From: JAQBVV01 sp965249205 | Lineage (GTDB): Bacteria > Acidobacteriota > Vicinamibacteria > Vicinamibacterales > UBA2999 | Length of the DNA stretch: 64,000 bases | Direction: 5' to 3' | Assembly: GCA_965249205.1 (NCBI GenBank) | Contig: CBDFLL010000005.1 | Coordinates: 1,054,001 to 1,118,000 of the forward strand | Part shown: piece after piece, positions 46,454-54,368 of the stretch | How the letters are laid out: the number at the start of each line of letters is the position of its first letter | How positions within the stretch are numbered: position 1 is the stretch's first letter | The notes under the pieces: generated by a model | The model's database searches: none | What the model was told of the DNA's origin: nothing | The model's input: the letters and a program-made list of their open reading frames with translations, nothing else | Made by a program: the position numbers and the translations under genes

Positions 46454-46891
46454 ATGTCAATGATTGCCCCCAGTGCCCTGGCTCGTGGTGTCGCGGTAAT
46501 GGCCCTTGTGGCCTGCTGCGTGGCGCCCGCTCTGGCTCAACGCGGTAAGTGGTGGCAGGATGAACGGTTCAAGAGCGAGCTGAGCCTGACGGTCGAGCAG
46601 AGTGCTCATCTCGAAGGTGTTTTCCAGAAGACCCTGCCACATCTTCGGCAGCGGATGCGGGCGCTGAACCGGGTTGAAGACGAATTTGACCGTCTCGTCG
46701 AGAGCGGTGACGACGCCTCAGTTCTGGAGTACGTCGGGATCGTCGAGGCGGCCAGAGCTGAGCTGAATAAGACCCGCACCGTGATGCTACTTCGCATGCG
46801 GCGGAGTCTGACGACCGACCAATGGGCGAAGTTTACAGCGCTCGCCGACGAGCGTAACCGCGAGCGCGCGTCGAGCAAGCGGCAGCGCTAG
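46454..46891 (+). CDS. Spy/CpxP-like periplasmic helical protein
   Basis: A 145-residue protein with a signal peptide (GVAVMALVACCVAPALAQ). A helical mature part follows, with LSLTVEQSAHLEGVFQKTLP and LRMRRSLTTDQWAKFTALAD. The L-T-x-x-Q repeats are typical of CpxP/Spy-type periplasmic stress proteins. The ATG at 46454 is preceded by GGGGAGAAGG. It lies 156 bases after ispH and may be part of the same sigma-factor response. The gap between them has a hairpin (46358-46378) without a T run. Confidence 0.65.
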   Translation: MSMIAPSALARGVAVMALVACCVAPALAQRGKWWQDERFKSELSLTVEQSAHLEGVFQKTLPHLRQRMRALNRVEDEFDRLVESGDDASVLEYVGIVEAARAELNKTRTVMLLRMRRSLTTDQWAKFTALADERNRERASSKRQR

Positions 46892-46939
46892 TTCAGAGGC
46901 CACTCCGCGGCCCGTAGACGACATTCCACAGAGGCCGTG

Positions 46940-47410
46940 TCAGTTTGCCCCCCCACCGAGCCGCAGAGTCCGCAACAGTCCTCCCACGGTGTGTCCCGTC
47001 GCAGGATCGACCCAATCCGCGGCCAGTTCGGCCAACGGCAGCAGCACGAACAGGCGCTCGCGAAATCGGAGATGCGGGATGTGGAGGTCTGGCTCTTCGA
47101 TAATCTGATCCCCGTACAGAATCAGATCGAGATCGAGCGTCCGGGGCGCACCAATATGCGGTCGCGTACGGCCGTGCTGACGCTCGACCTCAAGAAACCG
47201 GGCCAGGAGGTCGCGAGCCGACAGCGCCGTGCGGCCCGTGGCAGCAGCGTTTAGGAATTTAGGCTGATCAGACACGCCGACCGGATCGGTGATGTGGAAC
47301 GTCGAGACACGTAGGTCCTCGATCGACGACGCCAGATCCGCCAACGCGAGGCGAAAATAGCGTTCCCGATCGCCCACGTTACTGCCCAAGGCAAACGCGA
47401 CAGAAACCAT
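46940..47410 (-). CDS. folK: 2-amino-4-hydroxy-6-hydroxymethyldihydropteridine pyrophosphokinase
   Basis: HPPK of folate synthesis, 156 residues. ALGSNVGDRERYFRLAL opens the protein, VSDQPKFLNAAATG is in the middle, and GAPRTLDLDLILYGDQ is the signature with magnesium-binding aspartates; HIPHLRFRERLFVLLPLAEL follows. ATG 47410 is chosen, because the longer frame begins inside the neighbouring gene. It is the last gene of a minus-strand set with a helical-protein gene and a DksA/TraR-type gene. Confidence 0.92.
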   Translation of the reverse strand: MVSVAFALGSNVGDRERYFRLALADLASSIEDLRVSTFHITDPVGVSDQPKFLNAAATGRTALSARDLLARFLEVERQHGRTRPHIGAPRTLDLDLILYGDQIIEEPDLHIPHLRFRERLFVLLPLAELAADWVDPATGHTVGGLLRTLRLGGGAN

Positions 47411-47453
47411 CGAGGTCAACCGGACGAGCCTCGTGAGGCGTGATGCGGCGCGG

Positions 47454-47960
47454 CTACTCCATCCAGCGCGTCGGTAGGACTGCGCCCTGGCGCGCCACGC
47501 CGCCTGTGCGCTTGCCCAATACGTCCTCCATGCCGGAGGCCGCCTGCTCAAAGACGCGCTGGTGCTCGCGCGACTCGCCGAGTATTACGTCGAGCATGAT
47601 CCGGTGGCGCGCGTGCGTCATCGCGGCCACGCGCGGGCGCCACTGTTCGACACAGGCGGCAAGCTGCCGCATGTCGTCTTCGAGGATGCTTCGAAACGCG
47701 GTCTGCCCATCCTTCGGGTTCTTCGTCTCACCCGCCGGCACCGCGATCGCGCGCGAGGCTGGCGGCAGTGCGGCGCCCAGTTCGGCAAGCGCGGACTGCA
47801 ACCAGGCAAGTTGCATCTCTTCGCGGTTGATGACGTACTGATATGCGTTGTTGAAGTCGTAGTGGCTTACCACCCTGGCACCCGCCTCGTGGCGCTCAAG
47901 CAGCGCCAGCCGATCGGCGGCGAAGTCGGTCAGAAACTGCTGTAGTTCAGTCTGCTGCAC
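47454..47960 (-). CDS. Ferritin-like helical-bundle protein, unassigned
   Basis: A 168-residue mostly helical protein. Candidate metal-type residues lie in INREEMQLAWLQSALAELG and GESREHQRVFEQAASGME. The E...EH...E spacing and size resemble ferritin-like bundles, but no full EXXH pair is clear. It sits between the DksA/TraR-type gene (7 bases after its stop) and folK (43 bases), so it probably shares their transcript. Function unknown. Confidence 0.5.
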   Translation of the reverse strand: MQQTELQQFLTDFAADRLALLERHEAGARVVSHYDFNNAYQYVINREEMQLAWLQSALAELGAALPPASRAIAVPAGETKNPKDGQTAFRSILEDDMRQLAACVEQWRPRVAAMTHARHRIMLDVILGESREHQRVFEQAASGMEDVLGKRTGGVARQGAVLPTRWME

Positions 47961-47967
47961 GGCGGAG

Positions 47968-48306
47968 CTAAGCCCTCTGCTTTTCCTTGCAGGCGATACA
48001 CACGCGCGTCCAGGGGATGGCCTTCAGCCGCGCCGCCGCAATGGCTTCTCCGCAATCGCGGCAGGCACCATAGGTGCCTTGCTCGATGCGATCGAGCGCC
48101 TCCTCGATCGCCTGCAGAATCTTGGCATCTGTCTGCTTCCGCTTCAGCTGCACATGAACTTCGTTGTTACCGGTGGCTTGGTCCGCCATGTCGCCCTGTC
48201 GCCCGGAGTTGTTCTCCATGGTCCACTGGAGCGGCTTGACAGCCGAACCACCGACCAACTCACCGCGTTTTTCGATGAGCGCGCCCCTGTATGTCTCCAT
48301 ATCCAT
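47968..48306 (-). CDS. DksA/TraR-type C4 zinc-finger protein
   Basis: A 112-residue protein. An N-terminal helical part (TYRGALIEKRGELVGGSA) is followed by the charged helix IEEALDRIEQGTYGACRDCG and the C4 zinc finger CRDCGEAIAAARLKAIPWTR-VCIAC. Family members bind the RNA polymerase secondary channel and adjust transcription in the stringent response. The family's acidic tip motif is not clearly conserved, so it may be a DksA paralogue rather than true DksA. Confidence 0.82.
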   Translation of the reverse strand: MDMETYRGALIEKRGELVGGSAVKPLQWTMENNSGRQGDMADQATGNNEVHVQLKRKQTDAKILQAIEEALDRIEQGTYGACRDCGEAIAAARLKAIPWTRVCIACKEKQRA

Positions 48307-48338
48307 CAGTGTGAGATCTCCAAGCCCTTCATTCTAGC

Positions 48339-50900
48339 TCACTCAGCGCGCAACGCCGAAAGCGGTCGGTGCCGTAACACATCGAGGCTCGCGAGTACGC
48401 CGATCACAGCCACCAAGACCGATGTCGCAGCGATGCCAACGACCGTGATGCCCGGCGTCGCCTCCCACGCCAGATCCAGTGCGTACCGAGCGACCGCCCA
48501 GCTGAGTCCGATCGCACCGATGGCGCCCACCGTCCCGGCGATCGCGCCGAGCACACCGTATTCGAACACCAGCATGGTCGCGATCAACCTGCCATTCGCA
48601 CCGAGTGTCTTGAGGATGGCCGCCTCATACACGCGCCTGAACTTCGTCATGGAGACGGCGCCGACAAGAATCAATACGCCGCTGATCAGGACAAGGGCGC
48701 CGACGACCGTCACGGCGAGCGACACGTTCGTCACGAGCACCTGAATAGTCTGCAAAATTTCGCGCAGATCGATGACGGTCACGTTGGGAAACTCCGCCAC
48801 CAACGCCGACTGCATCCTGGCCCGCGCGTCTGGTTCACTCGGTCCCTGGAGCGCCGAAATGTACGTGTGCGGGGCGCCATCGAACGTGCCCGGGCGGAAC
48901 ACGAACATGAACCCGCCGGCGCGAAAATCCTGCCAGTCGACATGCCGGACGCTCGTCACCCGCGCGGTGATGACGCGACCGAGCACATCGAAGCTCATCT
49001 CGTCGCCAACCTGAATGCGCGAACCGACGCGGAATCGGCCGTCGTCGTCCGCATCATTGAAACGCTCCTCGATCGACACCTCGGCCTGACCCTCAATCGG
49101 CGCGTCGCTCCACCATTCCCCTGCCACCAGCGTCTCGTTCGCCTCGAGATCGGCGCGATAGGTGACGGTGTATTCGCGCGACAGCCCGCGCCCTCGCACA
49201 TTCTCATAACTGTCCAGGTCCATCTCCCGTCCCTGCACGGCCACCACACGGGCGCGCAGCGTCGGGATAATGTTCGGGCTCGGCGCCGCGCCGTTGGCCT
49301 CGTCCAGAAACGCCGCCAGCCGGTCGCGCTGGTCCTGCTGCACGTCGATGAGAAACATGTCAGGTGCGTCGGCCCCCGCCTGCACCGAGAAATCTCTCAG
49401 CAGATTGACCTGCAGCGTGCGGACGCCAAGGATGAAGAACGCCCCCAGACCAACGGCGAGTAGAATCACGCGCGTCTGGTTGCCGGGCCGCGCCATGCGC
49501 AATACAGCCTGCCGCAACGCGAAGGAGCGGGAATACCGCAGGGGCTGAATGGCCCGCACGAGCACAACGCCCGCCAACTGCAGGACCAGGGCTGTCGCGA
49601 CGAAGCCCCCAGACAGCATGAGCCCCACTTCCAGCGAGCCGGCCTGCCAGGCGGCCACCGCCACAAGCGTGGCCGCCACGCCCCCTGTCGCCGTCCACTT
49701 CAGCCAGTCCACGCCCGATGACGGGGGCACCTCCTGCCGTAGCAACAAGGACGGCTTCACCTGGCGCACATCAAGAAGCGGCACCAGCGAAAACAGCATC
49801 GACACGAGCAGACCGATGGCGAAGCCCTGCAGCACCGCGGCGGCGGTCAACCCGAACTCAATCTGCATCACATCGGAGAGGTCACCTAGAAAGGACGGTA
49901 CGGCCGCCATCACGCCGAACGCCAGCGCGACACCGAGTACGCTCCCGGCGGCACCCAGCAGCAGGACCTGCGTCATGTAGATCCCCAGAATCTGTGGGGA
50001 GGTCGTGCCGAGACACTTCAGAATGGCGATGCTTCGTACCTTCTGCTGCACGAAGACCCGCGTGACGCTCGACACGCCGATTCCGCCAAGGATCAACACG
50101 ACGAGACCGACGAGGCTCAGATAGTCCTCGGCCCGCGTCAAGTTTTCCCCCATCTGATCTTCTGTACGGCCGTACCACCTGACGCGGACGAACTCGTTGG
50201 CGAGGGCCTCCCGCAGATCGACAACCAGTTCTTCGGTTGCGGCCTCCGGTACCCGCAGCAGCTGCTCGTACGATACCCGGCTGCCGAACGTCAGCAGCTC
50301 GGTGGAATCGAGATCGGCCCTGTCGATAATCACCCGCGGGCCCAGTGTGAACGCCCCGATGCGGCGGTCGGGCTCCGCCGCAATGACCCCGCGGATCTCG
50401 AAGGCCTGCCCCCCAATCAGGATGCGGTCCCCAACCTCCACGCCAAGCTGGACCAGCAACTCTGAGCGCACGACAGCCCCGTGCTCGGCGATGAGCGCGT
50501 GACTGTACACGCCGTCACGCAGTGTCAACAGCCCGTACAGCGGGAACGCCGGCCCAACAGCCCGTAGTTCCACCATGCGCGCCGCCGTCCTCGATGGATC
50601 TTCCGGTCTGACCATCGTCGGAAGCTCAGCTGCTTCCGAGCGCTGCGCAATGCGTCCGGCGCGTTGCTCAGCGTCGAGCGCCTCAAGCACGGCGTCGGTC
50701 CATGGCCGATTCGTGTTGAGCGTGACGTCCGCACCCAGCAGTGTGCGGGCCTCGCCCGCGAGCGCGATCCGGACGCTCTGAATCACCGACCGCAACGCAA
50801 CGATGGAGCCGACGCCAATGGCTATACAAATAAAAAAGAACAGCAGCCGCTGCCAGGATGCGCGGATCTCCCGCAGCGCCATCCGCATGATGAACGTCAT
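48339..50900 (-). CDS. ABC transporter permease, YbbP-like
   Basis: An 853-residue permease with about ten hydrophobic segments. It has an N-terminal helix (RLLFFFICIAIGVGSIVALR), a large periplasmic MacB-type domain, an FtsX block (VGLVVLILGGIGVSSVTRVF) and a second FtsX block at the end (VTVVGALVLISGVLILVGAV). The adjacent ATPase and lipase-like genes mirror the tesA-ybbA-ybbP arrangement, which is linked to lipid or lysophospholipid handling. It overlaps the ATPase gene by 4 bases. Confidence 0.85.
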   Translation of the reverse strand: MTFIMRMALREIRASWQRLLFFFICIAIGVGSIVALRSVIQSVRIALAGEARTLLGADVTLNTNRPWTDAVLEALDAEQRAGRIAQRSEAAELPTMVRPEDPSRTAARMVELRAVGPAFPLYGLLTLRDGVYSHALIAEHGAVVRSELLVQLGVEVGDRILIGGQAFEIRGVIAAEPDRRIGAFTLGPRVIIDRADLDSTELLTFGSRVSYEQLLRVPEAATEELVVDLREALANEFVRVRWYGRTEDQMGENLTRAEDYLSLVGLVVLILGGIGVSSVTRVFVQQKVRSIAILKCLGTTSPQILGIYMTQVLLLGAAGSVLGVALAFGVMAAVPSFLGDLSDVMQIEFGLTAAAVLQGFAIGLLVSMLFSLVPLLDVRQVKPSLLLRQEVPPSSGVDWLKWTATGGVAATLVAVAAWQAGSLEVGLMLSGGFVATALVLQLAGVVLVRAIQPLRYSRSFALRQAVLRMARPGNQTRVILLAVGLGAFFILGVRTLQVNLLRDFSVQAGADAPDMFLIDVQQDQRDRLAAFLDEANGAAPSPNIIPTLRARVVAVQGREMDLDSYENVRGRGLSREYTVTYRADLEANETLVAGEWWSDAPIEGQAEVSIEERFNDADDDGRFRVGSRIQVGDEMSFDVLGRVITARVTSVRHVDWQDFRAGGFMFVFRPGTFDGAPHTYISALQGPSEPDARARMQSALVAEFPNVTVIDLREILQTIQVLVTNVSLAVTVVGALVLISGVLILVGAVSMTKFRRVYEAAILKTLGANGRLIATMLVFEYGVLGAIAGTVGAIGAIGLSWAVARYALDLAWEATPGITVVGIAATSVLVAVIGVLASLDVLRHRPLSALRAE

Positions 50901-51577
50901 CCCGACACCTCCGCGAGCGCCTCGACCGGCCTGCCGTCTCTAAGCGTGAGCTGCGTGTCTGCCAGGGACGCCAGCTCGGCATCGTGGGTCACGAGCACGA
51001 GGGTCGACCCCCGGACCCGTCGGACATTGAGCAGCAGGTCCATGATATGACCGCCCGTGCTGGAGTCGAGATTGCCGGTCGGTTCGTCGGCCAGCACGAT
51101 TGGCGGATCGTTGGCGAGGGCGCGGGCGATAGCCACGCGCTGCTGCTCTCCGCCAGACAGCTGCGACGGGTAGTGATGGCCGCGGCTGGACAATCCAACC
51201 TCGTCGAGTAGCTGCCGTGCGCGTGGCACAGGATCACGCCGACGTGCAATCTCCATCGGCACGAGAATGTTTTCGAATGCCGTCAGCGACGGCACGAGGT
51301 GAAAAAACTGGAAGACAAACCCGATCGCCTCCCCACGCAGCTTCGCCAGCTCATCCTCACCGAGCGTCGTGATGTTGGTGCCGTTCACGAGGATCTGCCC
51401 CGTGCTCGGCGCGTCGAGCCCCGCCAGCAGCCCGAGCAGTGTGGACTTGCCGCTGCCGGACGGCCCGACAACGGCGACGAACGTACCAGAGGGGATCATC
51501 AGGTCGAGCGGATGCAGGATGGTCAGCGGGCGATCTCCGCTCTCGACCGTCTTCGACACGCCACGCAACTCGATCAT
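50897..51577 (-). CDS. ABC transporter ATP-binding protein, YbbA-like
   Basis: A 226-residue ATPase of the LolD/YbbA group: Walker A GPSGSGKST, Q-loop GFVFQFFHLVPSLTAFENI, signature LSGGEQQRVAIARALA, Walker B IVLADEPTGNLDS and the VTHDAELA switch. It powers the permease encoded next. It overlaps genes on both sides by 4 bases (ATGA), so the three are translated from one transcript. Confidence 0.9.
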   Translation of the reverse strand: MIELRGVSKTVESGDRPLTILHPLDLMIPSGTFVAVVGPSGSGKSTLLGLLAGLDAPSTGQILVNGTNITTLGEDELAKLRGEAIGFVFQFFHLVPSLTAFENILVPMEIARRRDPVPRARQLLDEVGLSSRGHHYPSQLSGGEQQRVAIARALANDPPIVLADEPTGNLDSSTGGHIMDLLLNVRRVRGSTLVLVTHDAELASLADTQLTLRDGRPVEALAEVSG

Positions 51578-52269
51578 TGGTCCTGAGTCTCGATCACCAT
51601 CTCCAACACCCGCCAGACTGTCTCGGCCACGATCTGCGCGCCGGCGCTATTGGGGTGCATGCCGTCGCCGTTGTTCAGGGACGGGATACCGGCGACGCCC
51701 TCCAGAAAAAACGGCACGAACGCCACGTTGAACTCGTCGGCAAGATCGCGAAAGACCCGCCGAAATTCCGACGTGTACGCGGCGCCGTAGTTGGGTGGCG
51801 CCTCCATGCCAGCGAGGATCACGGCGATCCCACGCTGCTGGGCGCGGGTGATGATCTCGCTCAGGTTGCCCCTCAGTTGCGATACGGGCAGCCCGCGAAG
51901 CCCGTCGTTCGCGCCAAGCTCGACGACCAGTATCGCGACGTGGCCTTCCAGCGACCACTCCAGGCGGCTCAGGCCTCCAGCCGCCGTGTCGCCCGACACG
52001 CCTGCATTCACGGCTTCATACGCGTAGCCCTCGGCATCGAGCCGCGCCTGGATGAGCGCAGGCACCGCCTGCTCCCTCGGCAAACCGAGTCCAGCAGTAA
52101 GGCTGTCGCCGAGAAACACAATACGGGGCAACGATGTGCCAGGTTCCGGCTGAGCGAACGCCGACACCGAGGTGCGATTCGCGGCCTCTGACTGCGCATC
52201 GCCCGTCGGACCGCACGCCCCTACCAGCAGTGGCAACGCGGTGGACAGAACGCATAGGATCCTCGGCAT
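51574..52269 (-). CDS. SGNH-family arylesterase/lysophospholipase, TesA-like lipoprotein
   Basis: A 231-residue hydrolase. The N-terminus (MPRILCVLSTALPLLVGACG) has a lipobox-like LVGAC, so it is probably an outer- or inner-membrane lipoprotein. SGNH motifs are block I FLGDSLTAGLGLP with the catalytic serine, NAGVSGDTAAGG with glycine, ELGANDGLRG with asparagine, and DGMHPNSAGA with the aspartate-histidine pair. ATG 52269 begins the signal peptide; a GTG-like start 15 bases upstream is less likely. It is the first gene of the ybbA-ybbP-type operon. Confidence 0.88.
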   Translation of the reverse strand: MPRILCVLSTALPLLVGACGPTGDAQSEAANRTSVSAFAQPEPGTSLPRIVFLGDSLTAGLGLPREQAVPALIQARLDAEGYAYEAVNAGVSGDTAAGGLSRLEWSLEGHVAILVVELGANDGLRGLPVSQLRGNLSEIITRAQQRGIAVILAGMEAPPNYGAAYTSEFRRVFRDLADEFNVAFVPFFLEGVAGIPSLNNGDGMHPNSAGAQIVAETVWRVLEMVIETQDQ

Positions 52270-52308
52270 GGGTAACCGATCCATTGTAGCCTCCGTCTTG
52301 GCACCGGC

Positions 52309-54006
52309 GTGACGGAGGCGCGCCGGTCTGGCGCGATCGATTCAGGCACTCTTGCCCCAGGGGCCCTCGCCGCGGCCCTCGAACGCGCGTACCTGCAGCT
52401 CGAGCGATCCCAGTTCGCCGACGCGCTGTGGGCACGCAGGCTCGATGTGTGGAGCGCCGACCCGTCCGTGCAGCAGCAAATCGCCAATCGTCTCGGTTGG
52501 CTCGACGCCGTCGCCGGCGTGCTGCCGCATACCCCTCGCATTCGTGCATTTGCCGAATCGATCAGGGACGGCAGCATCTCCGACATCGTGCTGCTGGGCA
52601 TGGGTGGCTCGAGTCTCGCGCCTGAAGTGCTCCGTGCCGTCATTGGCGTCGGCCCTGGGAGTCCTCGATTTCAGGTACTCGATTCCGTCGATCCCGAATC
52701 GGTACGTGCCGCGATGGCACGGGCAGCGACGTCACTGTTCGTGCTCGCGAGCAAATCCGGGACGACGATTGAACCCAACGCGCTGGCCGCAGAAGCGGAA
52801 CGCCGTCTCCGTGAGGCTGGTGTAGCGGAGCCAGGATCCCGTTTCGTCGCGATTACCGACGAGGGCACCGCTCTGCACCAGCGCGCAGTGGAACAACGCT
52901 TCCGTGAGGTTTTCGTCAATCCGTCTGACATCGGCGGCCGTTATTCTGCGCTTTCGCTGTTCGGTATGGTGCCGGCGGCGCTGATGGGAATCCCCATCGA
53001 TGGGCTACTGGCCTCGGCGCGCGGCATGGCCGACGCCTGCCGCGACGCCGACCCTCGCCGCAATCCAGGCCTGGTTCTCGGGGCCATGATCGCAGCTGCC
53101 ACGCGCTCCGGCCGCGACAAACTCACGCTTGTCCTACCGGCTCGCCTCGAGCCCTTCGCATTGTGGGTCGAGCAACTCGTCGCGGAGAGTACGGGCAAGC
53201 AGGGTACGGGGGTCGTTCCCGTGTTTGGCGAGACCCCCGAGGTACGGCTCGGGGACGATCGCTTCGTCGTACAGCTCTCGCTCGGGGGCGAATCGACCCT
53301 GTCCGCCGGCATCGGGCACGACCGGCCCGCGAGCACGCCAACCCTCGCGATCCAGATCCCGGATCCGGCGGCCCTCGGCGCTGAATTCTTCCGTTGGGAA
53401 CTCGCCACAGCCACCGCCGGGTGGCTGCTGGACGTGAATCCGTTCGACGAACCCAACGTGCGGCAGGCCAAGGACGCGACGCGAGGCCTTCTCGATCGCT
53501 ACAGCACCGACGGCCTGCTTTCGGTGCGCGAACCGGACGCCGTGGTCGAAAACGTCCGGCTGACGCTTACCGACGCCGCTCGCGGCATGACCCAGCCCCT
53601 CGCGTTCCTCCACCTTCTGCAACCATCCGACTACTTCGGACTGCTCGCCTATCTCCCTCCTGAGGCCGAGGCCTGGGCTCAGGCGCTCCACGAGCTACGC
53701 GACGCCATCTCGGTCAGCACCGGTGTGGCCACTACCCTCGGATACGGACCACGGTATCTGCATTCCACCGGACAACTGCATAAGGGGGGACCCAATACAG
53801 GCGTCTTCATACTCGTGACCGCCGACGTCGGTGCGGATCTCCAGATTCCAGGCGCGCCGTACTCGTTCGGCGTGCTCGAGATCGCGCAGGCCACAGGAGA
53901 CTTCGAGTCGCTGAACCGCGCGGATCGGCGCGCATTGCACCTGCACTTCCCGAAGCGCGATCCGGACTCGCTCCGACGCATCTCTCGGGCGATTCTCGTG
54001 AGCTAG
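52309..54006 (+). CDS. pgi: Glucose-6-phosphate isomerase (Pgi-domain)
   Basis: A 565-residue enzyme interconverting glucose-6-phosphate and fructose-6-phosphate. IVLLGMGGSSLAPEVLRAV and FVLASKSGTTIEPNALAAEA are SIS-type sugar-phosphate sites. NPSDIGGRYSALSLFGMVPA is the PGI signature, and YGPRYLHSTGQLHKGGPNTG has the catalytic histidine and lysine. The layout resembles the Pgi half of transaldolase-Pgi fusions rather than the classic enzyme; no transaldolase part is attached. GTG 52309 diverges from the TesA-like gene. The TAG stop is in the CTAG of a repeat element. Confidence 0.88.
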   Translation: MTEARRSGAIDSGTLAPGALAAALERAYLQLERSQFADALWARRLDVWSADPSVQQQIANRLGWLDAVAGVLPHTPRIRAFAESIRDGSISDIVLLGMGGSSLAPEVLRAVIGVGPGSPRFQVLDSVDPESVRAAMARAATSLFVLASKSGTTIEPNALAAEAERRLREAGVAEPGSRFVAITDEGTALHQRAVEQRFREVFVNPSDIGGRYSALSLFGMVPAALMGIPIDGLLASARGMADACRDADPRRNPGLVLGAMIAAATRSGRDKLTLVLPARLEPFALWVEQLVAESTGKQGTGVVPVFGETPEVRLGDDRFVVQLSLGGESTLSAGIGHDRPASTPTLAIQIPDPAALGAEFFRWELATATAGWLLDVNPFDEPNVRQAKDATRGLLDRYSTDGLLSVREPDAVVENVRLTLTDAARGMTQPLAFLHLLQPSDYFGLLAYLPPEAEAWAQALHELRDAISVSTGVATTLGYGPRYLHSTGQLHKGGPNTGVFILVTADVGADLQIPGAPYSFGVLEIAQATGDFESLNRADRRALHLHFPKRDPDSLRRISRAILVS

Positions 54007-54080
54007 CGCGGGCACGTATCCAGCCCCTTCCTACCCGCAGGAGTGCCACGGCCGAGTCCTAGGTATAAGTGAAATCCGCG
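54007..54080. repeat. Palindromic-element relative at the pgi stop
   Basis: Starts right after the CTAG containing the pgi stop and ends TAAGTGAAATCCGCG followed by CTGG. The right half (CAGGAGTGCCACGGCC) matches CAGGAGTACCACGCCC in element B at 21 kb. The part CAGCCCCTTCCTACCCGC matches the element after tatA. The left end (CGCGGGCACG) has drifted from CGCGGATTTCA. Confidence 0.7.
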
Positions 54081-54110
54081 CTGGCGGCCCAGCCAGGAAG
54101 CTCGGCGCCT

Positions 54111-54125
54111 GTATACCTTGTATAC
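54111..54125. promoter_or_regulatory. GTATAC-CTT-GTATAC motif upstream of the sigma-54 activator fragment
   Basis: Two GTATAC hexamers 9 bases apart (start to start) sit 21 bases before ATG 54146. The second includes TATACT, which could be a -10 box. Two more GTATAC sites lie beyond the activator gene at 56458 and 56481. They may be regulator-binding sites; this is inference. Confidence 0.3.
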
Positions 54126-54145
54126 TCACGCCGGAAGGCATCCCC

Positions 54146-54364
54146 ATGGTTACAGGCACCACGCAGTCGATTCTCGCGCGTGCCGCTGTCGCGCTCGAGC
54201 GTGGCCTTGGCCAGGGCGCCGCGCAACTGCTCACACCGGTGCTGCGCGCCGGAGCGCTGAGCCGTGAAGACGATGTGTCGGTCCGCGCGGCGCTGACGGA
54301 AGCATGGCTCCTGCAGGACGACCTGACCCAGGCTGCCGCCGCACTCAACGGGCGCAGTCTTTGA
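54146..54364 (+). pseudogene. N-terminal fragment of the sigma-54 activator
   Basis: A 72-residue frame starting MVTGTTQSILARAAVALERG with GGAAGG upstream, composed of TPR-like helices (LTEAWLLQDDLTQAAAALNG). It stops at TGA 54362-54364. The following large activator gene continues in another frame with FDTLAQIHLMRGSYERAGDY. The simplest reading is one gene broken at about 54345-54365 by a frameshift, possibly with loss of several TPR units. Alternatively it is a separately translated small ORF. Confidence 0.55.
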
Positions 54365-54368
54365 CACG

